Shown: positions 26,346-35,085 of the stretch, piece after piece
How positions within the stretch are numbered: the stretch's first letter is position 1
Layout of the letters: each line of letters opens with the position of its first letter
Origin: Guptibacillus algicola
GTDB taxonomy: Bacteria > Bacillota > Bacilli > Bacillales > Guptibacillaceae
Assembly (NCBI RefSeq): GCF_020171805.1
Contig: NZ_JAIVAF010000001.1
Coordinates: forward strand, 1,054,001 to 1,118,000
Direction of reading: 5' to 3'
DNA length: 64,000 nucleotides
Made by a program: the position numbers and the translations under genes
The notes under the pieces: generated by a model
The model's database searches: none
The model's input: the letters and a program-made list of their open reading frames with translations, nothing else
What the model was told of the DNA's origin: nothing

Positions 26346-26843
26346 ATGAGTAAAGAAGTTTTTCCAGGAAGGTATACGGCTGAAGAGAAACAAGATGTTG
26401 TTGTTTTCGTCATCGGAATGAGGGTTAATAAGTGGTGGGCTATTCATAAGTGGTTGCCAGTGTTTGCAGCGATGCCAGGTATGATTAAGGAGTTACTTAT
26501 AAACAAAAGCCTTGGGTGTCTTTCAATGGAATCTTTCTTTGGACGCACAACGTTAATGATTCAATACTGGCGATCAACTGAAGACTTACTCTCTTACGCT
26601 CATGGTGAGAAGCATCTAACAGCCTGGAAGAACTTTAATAAAAGAGTTGGAGACAATAAGGCAGTGGGCATTTATCACGAGACGTACATTGTTCCAAAAG
26701 ATAATAGTGAATGCATCTATGGAAACATGCCGAAATTTGGGTTATCTAAGGCTTTGGGACATACCCCGATTACCTCGAAAAGCAGTACAGCAAAAAAGCG
26801 TCTGCGCCCAAACCACCAATCGAAAAGTGAAGCATCTACTTAA
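26346..26843 (+). CDS. DUF4188 family protein, 165 aa
   Basis: The N-terminus PGRYTAEEKQDVVVFVIGMRVNKWW and the stretch YWRSTEDLLSYAHGEKH fit DUF4188, a dimeric alpha/beta-barrel-like family related to monooxygenases. The C-terminal 25 residues are basic and low complexity. AGGGAGG precedes the ATG. Co-transcribed with the PadR regulator; likely the effector of a small stress response. Confidence 0.82.
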   Translation: MSKEVFPGRYTAEEKQDVVVFVIGMRVNKWWAIHKWLPVFAAMPGMIKELLINKSLGCLSMESFFGRTTLMIQYWRSTEDLLSYAHGEKHLTAWKNFNKRVGDNKAVGIYHETYIVPKDNSECIYGNMPKFGLSKALGHTPITSKSSTAKKRLRPNHQSKSEAST

Positions 26844-26847
26844 TTGT

Positions 26848-26879
26848 AAAATCCCCTCTTATATTTAAAGAGGGGATTT
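26848..26879 (+). terminator. Terminator of the padR operon
   Basis: AAATCCCCTCTT/AAGAGGGGATTT with an AT-rich loop. Confidence 0.85.
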
Positions 26880-26916
26880 CTGTTATTATCTGTTGTTGAC
26901 AATCTTACATCTTAAA

Positions 26917-27615
26917 TTACCAATCAATCATCTTACGATCTCTAAAGAACTTCCCTGTTGTGCTTAATTCAGCTAAGGAAAGCCATACTGCCGTATCTGC
27001 ACCATCTTGTACAGACCTCATTGCTCCTGCTCCACCCATATCAGTTTTAACCCAGCCTGGGCACATCGCATTTACTTTTATACCCTTATCTCGCAGTGCA
27101 TCGGCTAGTTGAATCGTGACGATATTCAACGCTGCTTTCGAGAGGGAATAAGCAGGATGCGATTCTCCTATGCTGTTACCAGAACCAAGCCCACTCGAAA
27201 CGTTGATTACCCGACCATCTTCACTGTTCTTAAGTAAAGAGATTAAAGCTTGGGTCAAGAATAACGGACCATATGTGTTGGTTTCCATCGTTTTTGAAAC
27301 TGTATCACGATCTACTTCTAATACCGTGAAGTCCTGATCGATAAATACCCCGGCGTTGTTTACGAGGATATCGAGTTTATGAAAGTTTTTGTATATTTCA
27401 CTATATAGGTGCTTCACGCTACTGTCACTCGTAATGTCTAACTCATAAAAGTGGACATCTAGATCCTCTTCTTTAAGCTCCTCCATTGCTTTTATTCCTT
27501 TTTCTTTATCTCTAGCTGTCATAATAACCGTGACACCTTGTTTTCCTAGCTGGCGTGCTATTTCAAAGCCAATTCCTCTATTTGAACCAGTTACAAGCGC
27601 TGTTTTCTTGCTCAC
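26917..27615 (-). CDS. SDR family NAD(P)-dependent oxidoreductase, 232 aa
   Basis: Classical short-chain dehydrogenase. The cofactor loop is TGSNRGIG and LVNNAGV is present. Catalytic Ser lies in VINVSSGLGSG and Tyr/Lys in YSLSKAAL; GWVKTDMGG follows. It resembles carbonyl-reductase-like SDRs. I use the GTG at 27613-27615, eight bases after GAGGAG; the GTG at 27624 abuts the ribosome site. The substrate is unknown. Confidence 0.9.
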   Translation of the reverse strand: MSKKTALVTGSNRGIGFEIARQLGKQGVTVIMTARDKEKGIKAMEELKEEDLDVHFYELDITSDSSVKHLYSEIYKNFHKLDILVNNAGVFIDQDFTVLEVDRDTVSKTMETNTYGPLFLTQALISLLKNSEDGRVINVSSGLGSGNSIGESHPAYSLSKAALNIVTIQLADALRDKGIKVNAMCPGWVKTDMGGAGAMRSVQDGADTAVWLSLAELSTTGKFFRDRKMIDW

Positions 27616-27719
27616 TTTGACCACTCCTCAACCAAACTATGTCATGCTACTTTACTTTCCACAAATTATTTAAACCAAACATCTAACTTTGACACTTTTA
27701 CCCTTTGGTATGCTCAATT

Positions 27720-28304
27720 TTATTCTTTTAATAACATCCTGATTTCTTCCATGACCTTATCCGTATCTACTTTGTTTTTTCTAGTTGCCATGTCGTATAC
27801 TCCTCGTATTCGCAGTCTCTCGTCAAGTAGATACAATTTTGTACCATGGGTCACAAAGCCATCCTCACTCTTTTGGAATTGCATCTGGAAATTTGATGCA
27901 ACCTTTGTTACCTGCTTTTCAGAACCAGTCAACCACTCCCATCCTTTACCATCAGCATTATAGAGTTTGGAGTAACCCTTTATTTTTTGAATGGTATCAA
28001 CTTGTGGATCGAGGGTTATCGAGACTAGTTCCACCCGATCTCCGAAAAGCCCTTCTTCTTTTAAATGATTCTGTAGCTTACTCATATCACCAAGGGTAAG
28101 GGGACAAATATCAGGACAGTTGGTGTAAAAGAAGGAAACAACTTTAATTTTTGAATTATCCCAACGATATCCATCCTTGTCAATTGACTCTAACTTCACC
28201 TCTTCTATGCTAGTTAACACAGGTAATTCCTGATTGTTTGGCCAAAAGAAATAAACCAATACAAATCCTACGATCGTAACCGCTGATAAATACAATACCT
28301 TCAC
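27720..28304 (-). CDS. SCO-family copper chaperone / thioredoxin-like protein, 194 aa
   Basis: An N-terminal membrane anchor (about 3-22, LYLSAVTIVGFVLVYFFW) is followed by a SCO1/SenC thioredoxin fold. The copper ligands are Cys63 and Cys67 (NCPDICP) and His153 (VTHGTKLYL). SCO proteins deliver copper to cuproenzymes outside the membrane. I use GTG at 28302-28304, eight bases after GGGGAGG. Next to a multicopper oxidase locus this suggests copper loading of that oxidase; the SG-1 mnx operon also carries a SCO homologue, mnxC. Here it sits on the far side of the locus, so it could instead serve cytochrome oxidase. Confidence 0.85.
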   Translation of the reverse strand: MKVLYLSAVTIVGFVLVYFFWPNNQELPVLTSIEEVKLESIDKDGYRWDNSKIKVVSFFYTNCPDICPLTLGDMSKLQNHLKEEGLFGDRVELVSITLDPQVDTIQKIKGYSKLYNADGKGWEWLTGSEKQVTKVASNFQMQFQKSEDGFVTHGTKLYLLDERLRIRGVYDMATRKNKVDTDKVMEEIRMLLKE

Positions 28305-28384
28305 TTTTAATACCTCCCCAACAATACGTCTGTACATACCACTTATTTATACAAAAGCTTTTGCAACACTGGATACAAAACCAT

Positions 28385-28411
28385 ACAAAAATAAAAGACA
28401 ACCATAAACTA
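28385..28411 (+). promoter_or_regulatory. Candidate sigma-K promoter
   Basis: AC (28385-28386), 16 bases, CATAAACTA (28403-28411), an exact fit to the sigma-K -10 CATANNNTA with normal spacing. It lies about 30 bases upstream of the Cys-rich gene, pointing to late mother-cell expression. Confidence 0.55.
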
Positions 28412-28441
28412 TAGATGTATGTAGAAAATGGAGGAGATAAG

Positions 28442-29005
28442 ATGGGTTATAGCTACAATGGGTCCTGTTCGTGGTCAGGTAAAACTTCTAGTTCTCACTA
28501 TTGGAAGTATCCCTATAGAAAGAAAAAGAGCAGATTCCGCAAAACATTGTTTGATGATTCACCTTCTGGGTACGAGTACCCATCAACTAATTATTGGAGT
28601 GATAAAATGAGGCATTCATGTTGTTCTGGGTGTAAAAAACCTTATGATAAATGCAAAGACAATTGTTGCAGTCCTTTCGTGTGTGATGATCGATTTAAGG
28701 TGAGGTTTGGAGGGCTCCAGAGCGGATTGGCGTTCCGATTACGTCAGCTTATTGACTGTGATGTCGTCATCGAATATGAGTGTGCGAGTAATTGCAAAGA
28801 ATACGAGGGAACGATTTGTAACGTTGGAAGTGACTTTGTTGAATTGATCACTCGAACAGATCCACCACTCCCAGACCCAGGAGATGACGATTGCAACTGC
28901 AGGAATAGTAACAAACAAACCTTTATTATTCCTATTCAGAAGATCGCTTCTGTTGACGTTAAAAATTGTCCTAAGTGTAATAAAAGAGACTGTTGTTGCA
29001 ATTAA
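28442..29005 (+). CDS. Cysteine-rich probable spore-coat protein, 187 aa
   Basis: ATG at 28442 follows GGAGGAGATAAG. The N-terminal third is Ser/Tyr/Lys-rich (SCSWSGKTSSSHYWKYPYR). About 19 cysteines are spread through the protein, including CCSGC and a terminal DCCCN. Residues about 105-170 carry a short domain (VVIEYE...GTICNVGSDFVELITR...FIIPIQKIASVDV) that looks like the DUF2642/Sm-like pattern also seen in neighbouring proteins. Cross-linking cysteines and the sigma-K-like promoter fit an outer spore layer. It is convergent with the mnx-type operon. Confidence 0.7.
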   Translation: MGYSYNGSCSWSGKTSSSHYWKYPYRKKKSRFRKTLFDDSPSGYEYPSTNYWSDKMRHSCCSGCKKPYDKCKDNCCSPFVCDDRFKVRFGGLQSGLAFRLRQLIDCDVVIEYECASNCKEYEGTICNVGSDFVELITRTDPPLPDPGDDDCNCRNSNKQTFIIPIQKIASVDVKNCPKCNKRDCCCN

Positions 29006-29016
29006 AAGAAGAACAA

Positions 29017-29070
29017 AGCTGCTTATCATAAGCAGCTTTTCAGACTGTCGAGTTGTGCTCGATAGTTTTT
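29017..29070 (+). terminator. Double terminator after the Cys-rich gene
   Basis: First hairpin AAGCTGCTTATC/ATAAGCAGCTT followed by TT; second hairpin ACTGTCGAG-TTGTG-CTCGATAGT followed by eight T. Confidence 0.8.
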
Positions 29071-29071
29071 T

Positions 29072-29776
29072 TTACGGATTACAAACAACCATAAAGCAAA
29101 TTTCATCTAGAGAGATCCGTTTCTTTTGACCGCTTACGAATACTCTGATTGAATCTTTATCTACTTTCACAAGATCTCCTTCTATTTTTTCATCTTCTAA
29201 TCTGACAGTAACTTCTGACTGGACGAATTGTAGAAGATATGCTTGCATATTCAGCCCGAAGAATATTTGAACGAGCTCTGGTGAGCTAGAAACAACCCTT
29301 CCAAAATCAGAGACTAGGCACCTCCTAAGACTAGGACTGATGCAAAGTAACTGAGGCTGGTGTTCTGGCTCCTCTCCTCTCTCTTTTGAGGTGACATTGC
29401 AAATTTTCTCGTACAAAACAAGCGTCTTTTTCTTACCTTCACAAAGGACTACAAAATTTGTTCCTGATAAAATGACACACCCAGACAACATTATTCTTTC
29501 ATCATTTTCGTCAGGGGATAACGTGTCAAAACAATCTATCTGTATTTCTACTGTTTGCCCAAGCAACCCATCAAAAATTGAACGATATGTTTCGTCAATT
29601 TCTCTCTCATCTGACAATGCCAGACTAAGCAATAACTCATTAGCTGCCTCAATTTCTTCTTCAAGATCTCTTAGTACATCTAATGGCAAACAGCTATTAG
29701 GGGATGGAAGCTCTTGGGTCTGAAACCGCTCTGGGCAATCATTTTCTTGACAACATTCTCTTTCTTCCATTTCCAT
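29072..29776 (-). CDS. Uncharacterised protein downstream of mnxG, two Sm-like/DUF2642-like repeats, 234 aa
   Basis: Follows the giant oxidase gene by 35 bases on the same strand, so it is probably the last gene of that operon. An acidic, Cys-containing N-terminus (to about 65) precedes two short beta-rich modules: about 72-130 (VEIQID...LSGCVILSGTNFVVLCEGKK) and about 190-232 (VTVRLEDEKIEGDLVKVDKDSIRVF). Both follow the scheme V.i.....G.l.....d.v.v.......i.l..I. I do not recognise a named family. It may be a coat-targeting or assembly partner of the oxidase. GGGAGGTG lies upstream of the ATG. Confidence 0.65.
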   Translation of the reverse strand: MEMEERECCQENDCPERFQTQELPSPNSCLPLDVLRDLEEEIEAANELLLSLALSDEREIDETYRSIFDGLLGQTVEIQIDCFDTLSPDENDERIMLSGCVILSGTNFVVLCEGKKKTLVLYEKICNVTSKERGEEPEHQPQLLCISPSLRRCLVSDFGRVVSSSPELVQIFFGLNMQAYLLQFVQSEVTVRLEDEKIEGDLVKVDKDSIRVFVSGQKKRISLDEICFMVVCNP

Positions 29777-29811
29777 GTTCTGTCACAACACCTCCCTTCG
29801 ACTATGACTGT

Positions 29812-32800
29812 CTATTTTATAGGTGGAAGATGACCTTGCACCTGTCCATGAACGCGCATTATCCCCCACATACCTTGTTCAATATCCCATCTTATGTTCC
29901 CTGATCGATACATGTAATCTCCTGGAATACCCAAAACCCCTCCAGCTCCATAATGGACTGGGATGTCTCTTGTTAATCCTGTAACAATTTCAGATATGAA
30001 AGATTTAATCTGTGAAGTTATGTCCGTATTGGTTGAATTCCAATAATGGCCATGAAGGAAAAATCCATGTGAGCGTCTCCGTTCTGAAGGATTTAATAAC
30101 CGAAACGTGATTGGATCTCTTGCATAAGCTTCAAAAAGAGGAGTAGAAGGATCGCCATGGACTTTGCTACTGAATAATACACCCAAGTTAGGAACTTTTA
30201 CATATCTGTTGATTAACCTTTCAGTACGATAATTGAAGCCCCTTGAACCATTGTCGTACGTATCGACAAGATCTGGATCAGGTTCATCAGCTAATAGAAT
30301 ACCGTCAATCGGATCTACAATGAGTTGGTCACATTTATCCACTAACCTAGCTCCATCGTACATCACTAACACAAACTCTCTTGTTACCGGTAAGAAAGGG
30401 TTGTTTAGAATAACACTTGCTCCATTGCATGCCGGTTCTAATGTGTAAGGGTTTAAAAATTCAGTCCCTTTGGGCTCTGCTATAAAAGCACCGTATGTCC
30501 CGAGTGAACGATGATTTCGGATGTCAGCCATATCCCATAATCCACATGTACCGACGTTTTCATCTACGTACCAACAATACGTAATCGCTTCATTCGGCCC
30601 TACAGTTTGATCCGGATTAAAACCTACTGTTTCTCCAGCTGACGTTTTAACGTCATAATCAATTAACTGAGAATGCAGAGATATTCGTATAGAAGGAGGG
30701 TAACAAGCCTGTTCTTTTACTGGTGGATATGGCCATATCCCATCAAGAAATGGAAATTTATTAAATTCTAATAAACTCGTTAAGTTAACTTCTACTCTGT
30801 CCCCAACATTAGCTCTGATGACAAGTGGAACAGGATTTTTCTTACCACAAATTATATCGTTCATATCTTCTTCTAGTGCGAAAATAATTCCAAAAGGATC
30901 CTTTTCCAAGTGATCACTATAGATAATTGGAATTTGGAATGCCACAATATTAAACCTTTTCACGGGAGCATCAGCTGGACCTGGACAGTCAATTATTTCT
31001 GGTTGCCCCGGAGGTATCCCAGTGCATTCAGGTAATGCCATTGTACGCGGTGGTGGTGGAATTTGATCTGGGAGCGGAATCAAAAAATCAACTTCTTCAT
31101 CAAAAACTCTTATTAATCCCCATAGACCATTCCAGAGATCTTCTTCCGTTTCAAAGGTCCAGAGGTAATCACCAAATCTTTTCGCCCATATTTCGAAAGT
31201 AAATGATTCTGATATTCCAATATGCTGTTGAGCATTAAACCTAGATTCAACATCTGGTCGATCTGATTTCCACCTCATCCCATGAACATTAAAACTATGC
31301 GACTCCTCCTGTGCCCCCTGTAAAAGCCGTATCCTAAATGAATCACCTTCATAACATTGAAGAATAGGTGTTACTGGATCCCCGTTTACAAAGGAACTAA
31401 ACGAATAGGCTGGATCACAATCTGGACCCTTCAAACGAAATTGAAGAGGTTCACATTTATAATTCACACCAAATAACCCCGGGTCATCTTGAGAGCCTGG
31501 GAATTCTGGAGGGTTAAGAGGGCACCCCTTCTTATCAAAAATCAATGCGAAGTCATGAACCATTAAAGAAAAGTCCCTGTAATCTGGAATGAGTGGCTGA
31601 ACAACAGTAATTTGAGTTCCAGAATCAACCTCTTCTCCTGTACAAGAATCTAAAAATTCTGCAAACCTCGGATGTACCACACCTGAACCAAATAACCCGT
31701 GCTGCTGGTGATAGTTTGCAAAAAGATGATCATGGAAAAACCATGCCTTCAGCTCAACATCTGCAAAATATTCATAACGTATGGTTTCCCCTGGTAACAC
31801 ACTTGAATCGTAGTTCCACCCAACATTGGCGCCATCATTTACTAAAACATCGAACTTAACGAAGTGAATGTGCAGCCCTACTTCATATGTGCGAGTGACA
31901 AGCTGAAAGGCGTCCCCATCTGCTACATTTGGTAACCTATTCGTGAAGTTAATTCTTATACATGTTCCAGCGGCCATATGAATGATAAGAGGTTCTGGCT
32001 CTTTCTTACCTGAGCAGATATCGTCAATATCCTCATCTTTTACATAAATTCTGCCTTTAGGATCGTGCCACCCCTCTCGATTGTATACAAGCGGTAATTC
32101 GATTGCTGAAATATTGTATTCAACAACAACTGGATCGTCTACAAACCCACAAGGATCTGTAAATACTGCCCCAGGTCTTGGATTTGGCACAGCAGCGTTT
32201 CGTTCTATTTTCGTTAAGCCTCTTCCTCCTACAATTCCTAGTGGCGGTCTAGGTGCTTTAAAACCTACCTTCCCTGGTATAAAGTTAGGGAATCCTGGCT
32301 TCTTCTTTGTTGGTAGAGGTGGTGGAGCCCGATCTGGTAACGGCTTGAGTGCTTCAATCGGTTCACCGTTTGGATAACATTGACTACCGTCTTGGAGTGT
32401 ATTGAAGACCCTGTTAATTCCCCACATTCCAACTTCAAAGTGCGGATACAGATGACAATGAATAATGGCATCTCCAAAAGATCCTTGCAAGCTCCCTAAG
32501 CCATACAAAGGATTAACATCATACCAGGATTGAGGGCTAATGGCTTGAGCATCGAAAATCTCTGAATCTGTATTGGTAGGATCCTGGAACCACTGATGAA
32601 CGTGGTAGTGAAAAACGTGCGTCTCCTTCACGCCTCCATGCACCAGGCGAATTCTAGCTGGATCGCCTACATACCCTCTAAGGATAGGGGTTGCAGGATC
32701 CCCAAACACCCACGAATCATGGTGTACTTCTTCTCCATCGCAATCAGGACATACAACGCCCTCATCGATTAATTTCTTTCTGTTTTGGAGAGGCTCGTAG

Positions 32801-33459
32801 CGATAGTTTATGGCATGGGTAGACTCTCTCTCTTGATTTGTAACAGGATCGAGCGGTTTGTTCCCCGTTAAATCAACCGCAGGCATCTCATCATGGAAAA
32901 TCCACGCGTACTCTCGATGAGAAGGAAGAAATGGGTGGTGAATATCAGCATATACACCGCTCTTTATTGGACATCCTGTTACTGGATCTGTCCACCATGA
33001 ACCTCTTGCCTGCACAAATAATGAGCCGAACAATCCATTAATATTAGATCCCTGATCGCTGCTTGCAGGATTACCCAGGTCAGAAAAATAATAAACGCCT
33101 GGATGATTAGCCTTAATATTATAAACAATACACTCTCCGCATTCGACTAATGTATTTTCATTCAAGCCCACATTCGCACCATCAGAGGTCTGAACATCGT
33201 AATCAGCTTCGCTAAAGTGCATACCAGTTGCAAAGGGAAGTTTGTTTTCAAATTTAATCTCAACCTCATCTCCATCATTTGCTCTGATGACAAGAGGTTG
33301 CACTAAATCCACTGGTGAGAACGGATTTCGTTTTACACGTTCCCTCACTTCATCCTCATTTTCTTTTAATACATACATCATCCCGTGTGGGTTGTAATCT
33401 CCAAACGTATTGAGAACGATTCGAATCGGAATGGCTACCACATGAAAACAGCGTTTCAT
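29812..33459 (-). CDS. mnxG: MnxG-like giant multicopper oxidase (Mn(II) oxidase), 1215 aa
   Basis: The protein is about the size of MnxG of Mn(II)-oxidising marine Bacillus spores (about 1217 aa). It consists of three ~400-residue repeats, each opening with a strand like FNIVAFQIPIIY (about 2, 447, 835) and closing with GMWGINRVF, GLWGLIRVF or GMWGIMRV (about 344, 779, 1196). That implies six cupredoxin domains as in ceruloplasmin. Copper motifs: HVFHYHVHQW (about 281-290), HCHLYPHFEVGM (334-345), HIHF (530-533) and HDHLFANYHQQHG (576-588). No signal peptide. ATG at 33457-33459 follows GGGAGGTGCTGAG. Gene order with two ~100-aa proteins upstream matches mnxE-mnxF-mnxG. Predicted to oxidise Mn(II) to Mn(IV) oxide on the spore surface. 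Confidence 0.85.
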   Translation of the reverse strand: MKRCFHVVAIPIRIVLNTFGDYNPHGMMYVLKENEDEVRERVKRNPFSPVDLVQPLVIRANDGDEVEIKFENKLPFATGMHFSEADYDVQTSDGANVGLNENTLVECGECIVYNIKANHPGVYYFSDLGNPASSDQGSNINGLFGSLFVQARGSWWTDPVTGCPIKSGVYADIHHPFLPSHREYAWIFHDEMPAVDLTGNKPLDPVTNQERESTHAINYRYEPLQNRKKLIDEGVVCPDCDGEEVHHDSWVFGDPATPILRGYVGDPARIRLVHGGVKETHVFHYHVHQWFQDPTNTDSEIFDAQAISPQSWYDVNPLYGLGSLQGSFGDAIIHCHLYPHFEVGMWGINRVFNTLQDGSQCYPNGEPIEALKPLPDRAPPPLPTKKKPGFPNFIPGKVGFKAPRPPLGIVGGRGLTKIERNAAVPNPRPGAVFTDPCGFVDDPVVVEYNISAIELPLVYNREGWHDPKGRIYVKDEDIDDICSGKKEPEPLIIHMAAGTCIRINFTNRLPNVADGDAFQLVTRTYEVGLHIHFVKFDVLVNDGANVGWNYDSSVLPGETIRYEYFADVELKAWFFHDHLFANYHQQHGLFGSGVVHPRFAEFLDSCTGEEVDSGTQITVVQPLIPDYRDFSLMVHDFALIFDKKGCPLNPPEFPGSQDDPGLFGVNYKCEPLQFRLKGPDCDPAYSFSSFVNGDPVTPILQCYEGDSFRIRLLQGAQEESHSFNVHGMRWKSDRPDVESRFNAQQHIGISESFTFEIWAKRFGDYLWTFETEEDLWNGLWGLIRVFDEEVDFLIPLPDQIPPPPRTMALPECTGIPPGQPEIIDCPGPADAPVKRFNIVAFQIPIIYSDHLEKDPFGIIFALEEDMNDIICGKKNPVPLVIRANVGDRVEVNLTSLLEFNKFPFLDGIWPYPPVKEQACYPPSIRISLHSQLIDYDVKTSAGETVGFNPDQTVGPNEAITYCWYVDENVGTCGLWDMADIRNHRSLGTYGAFIAEPKGTEFLNPYTLEPACNGASVILNNPFLPVTREFVLVMYDGARLVDKCDQLIVDPIDGILLADEPDPDLVDTYDNGSRGFNYRTERLINRYVKVPNLGVLFSSKVHGDPSTPLFEAYARDPITFRLLNPSERRRSHGFFLHGHYWNSTNTDITSQIKSFISEIVTGLTRDIPVHYGAGGVLGIPGDYMYRSGNIRWDIEQGMWGIMRVHGQVQGHLPPIK

Positions 33460-33473
33460 CTCAGCACCTCCCT

Positions 33474-33776
33474 TTAGCAATATCCATCCTTTAACTTAGG
33501 AATAGGTGGACCACCGTTCTCAACATAAAACACTTCGATGTCGTGAATATGAATGAACCAATCTCTGTTTTCCAACTCGGCTATATTCGTCGTTTCAACA
33601 TCAACAACTAAGTAATCGTCGATTGTTTCTAGAATTATTCCAATAATGATAAACGGAAAAGCTGGGCTCATAATTAGTATTCTCTTTCCAACTTGCTCCA
33701 TAAAGTAGTAAACCAAAGATTGATCATGTACATCATTTACTGTTGGAAACTTATAATCGTACTTATAATCTGCCAT
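33474..33776 (-). CDS. mnxF: MnxF-like small subunit, 100 aa
   Basis: Lies 14 bases before the mnxG start. The size equals MnxF, which with MnxE forms the accessory part of the Mnx complex. The middle reads IIIGIILETIDDYLVVDVE and WFIHIHDIEVFYVE, a compact beta-rich Sm-like pattern. A His pair (HIHD) could bind copper, in line with reports of copper in MnxEF. GGAGAGGAGACAAAGCG precedes the ATG. Identity rests on gene order and size rather than on remembered sequence. Confidence 0.7.
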   Translation of the reverse strand: MADYKYDYKFPTVNDVHDQSLVYYFMEQVGKRILIMSPAFPFIIIGIILETIDDYLVVDVETTNIAELENRDWFIHIHDIEVFYVENGGPPIPKLKDGYC

Positions 33777-33797
33777 CGCTTTGTCTCCTCTCCTTAT

Positions 33798-34103
33798 TTA
33801 CGTAATAGGAAAAACAGTTCCACAGTCAAAGTCGATCGTGAATTGACTGATTTTTTCTAGAGGAAAACAAAGAGGTGTGGGAAACTCAAAAAACGGAGCG
33901 TTCACCATTTTGATAATGACAGGGTATAGCTCGATATGACCTGGTTCAACTTGGTTTAGTCTCCCACAAAAGATTGGACGAAACGTTTGCCCAAATATGT
34001 TAAGTTGATCTGAATCTGTAATGACCAATATGTCACTACCAATTTTTGAACGTAAGAATTCAAATAATCTCTCACCTAAAGGCTCATTCTTATACATACT
34101 CAA
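33798..34103 (-). CDS. mnxE: MnxE-like small subunit, 101 aa
   Basis: Starts at TTG 34101-34103, eight bases after AAGGAGG (ATG 34097 is too far but possible). It lies five bases after the upstream gene and 21 bases before mnxF. The sequence GSDILVITDSDQ, GRLNQVEPGHIELYPVIIKM and LEKISQFTIDFD has the same beta-strand spacing as MnxF. In Bacillus sp. PL-12 MnxE and MnxF co-purify with MnxG. Called by synteny and size. Confidence 0.7.
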   Translation of the reverse strand: MSMYKNEPLGERLFEFLRSKIGSDILVITDSDQLNIFGQTFRPIFCGRLNQVEPGHIELYPVIIKMVNAPFFEFPTPLCFPLEKISQFTIDFDCGTVFPIT

Positions 34104-34108
34104 ATAAA

Positions 34109-34912
34109 TTAGCCTCCTTCATACTCTTTACGTCTGATCGCCTTTTTTAAGTAAAACATTGTTCCTTCATAAAACCTTAAACTCTTAAGGAGTTGTATCT
34201 CTTCTATCGGGATTTTCATCTCATTAAGTAGTGACTTTAGTACGAGAAGTCCATCCTGAGAACGCAATATTTTCCCAACCGTTTTGTTACCATCAGAAAG
34301 GTTGATTTCTACCCCCGTGCTTTGCCAATAGTTTAAGTTAGTTTGAAGCGTTTCTTCATAAAATTGTTGCCTTAGCGCATCTCGTTTTGAAACGGTTTCA
34401 CCAAAATTTCTAAGTAACTTCTGCCTCAAATTATTGTCATACAAATAGTGTTGGTGAGCATTCGAATAGTTCGGAATTCCATATGGAATGTTGGCAGATT
34501 CAATTGACGTATATGGAATCCAGTAACGCCTTGTTAAATTAGTTAACATGACAAAATCTCGCCCAATCGCGCTTACCTTAGCTTCTAGATACGCAATCTC
34601 GTTGATTCTGTTTTTTAAATATACTTCTACTTGCTGATTCCGTTTGGATTTAAAAAATTGTTTCAGTGTAAGTAACTTTCCTTTTTCTTTATCCCCTTTT
34701 GAAATATTTAAGAGGTTATGAAGAGTCATATACTCCATAAATAGCCTTGTTTCTTCAGTTGAGGTAGCAGTTGTTGGGGAGGATAGGAGATTTTCTTTTC
34801 TTAATCTAAATTCATTAACAACGTCTACATTTACTACCTCTTTTTTCCTTGCTTCCAACAAACGTGAAGTATACTCCGACATTCGTATGGATGATTTCTT
34901 CTTTTCCATCAT
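34109..34912 (-). CDS. Mnx-operon protein upstream of mnxE (mnxD position), 267 aa
   Basis: First gene of the apparent mnx operon. The start is ATG 34912 or 34909 (tandem ATG) after AAAGGAG. The N-terminal half is basic and helical (KKKSSIRMSEYTSRLLEARKK). Two beta-rich stretches resemble the Sm-like pattern: about 105-150 (VEVYLKNRI...GRDFVMLTNLTRRYWIPY) and about 205-250 (VEINLSDGNKTVGKILRSQDGLLVLK). In SG-1 the gene before mnxE is mnxD; I cannot confirm homology. Might scaffold the oxidase in the coat. Confidence 0.6.
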   Translation of the reverse strand: MMEKKKSSIRMSEYTSRLLEARKKEVVNVDVVNEFRLRKENLLSSPTTATSTEETRLFMEYMTLHNLLNISKGDKEKGKLLTLKQFFKSKRNQQVEVYLKNRINEIAYLEAKVSAIGRDFVMLTNLTRRYWIPYTSIESANIPYGIPNYSNAHQHYLYDNNLRQKLLRNFGETVSKRDALRQQFYEETLQTNLNYWQSTGVEINLSDGNKTVGKILRSQDGLLVLKSLLNEMKIPIEEIQLLKSLRFYEGTMFYLKKAIRRKEYEGG

Positions 34913-35024
34913 CCCTCTCCTTTCAACTCCTCTACGAATTATGTGTATCAAACAACGTGCATGATTATGACACCATCAGTTATTGAAAGATCGCTACATG
35001 AGAAAAGAAGGGGCTTTAGAAAAA

Positions 35025-35051
35025 ATAGTTTTACCCTACTCTACATAAAGT
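35025..35051 (+). promoter_or_regulatory. Candidate sigma-E promoter of the small membrane protein pair
   Basis: ATA (35025-35027), 16 bases, CATAAAGT (35044-35051), 7 of 8 matches to the sigma-E -10 CATACANT. It overlaps a hairpin CTCTACA/TGTAGAG (35039-35057), which may be coincidence. Confidence 0.35.
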
Positions 35052-35085
35052 GTAGAGAGTAATACTACATTTTAGGGAGGATATA

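Noticed and set aside
30233-32377. Frames of 71-98 codons opposite mnxG
   Set aside because: All are on the opposite strand of a clearly coding repeat protein, low in ribosome sites and of biased composition; shadows.
34913-35085. Sigma-K or sigma-E promoter for the mnx operon
   Set aside because: CATAATCAT and CATAATTCG on the minus strand do not fit either -10 well and lack a spaced -35, so no promoter is called.
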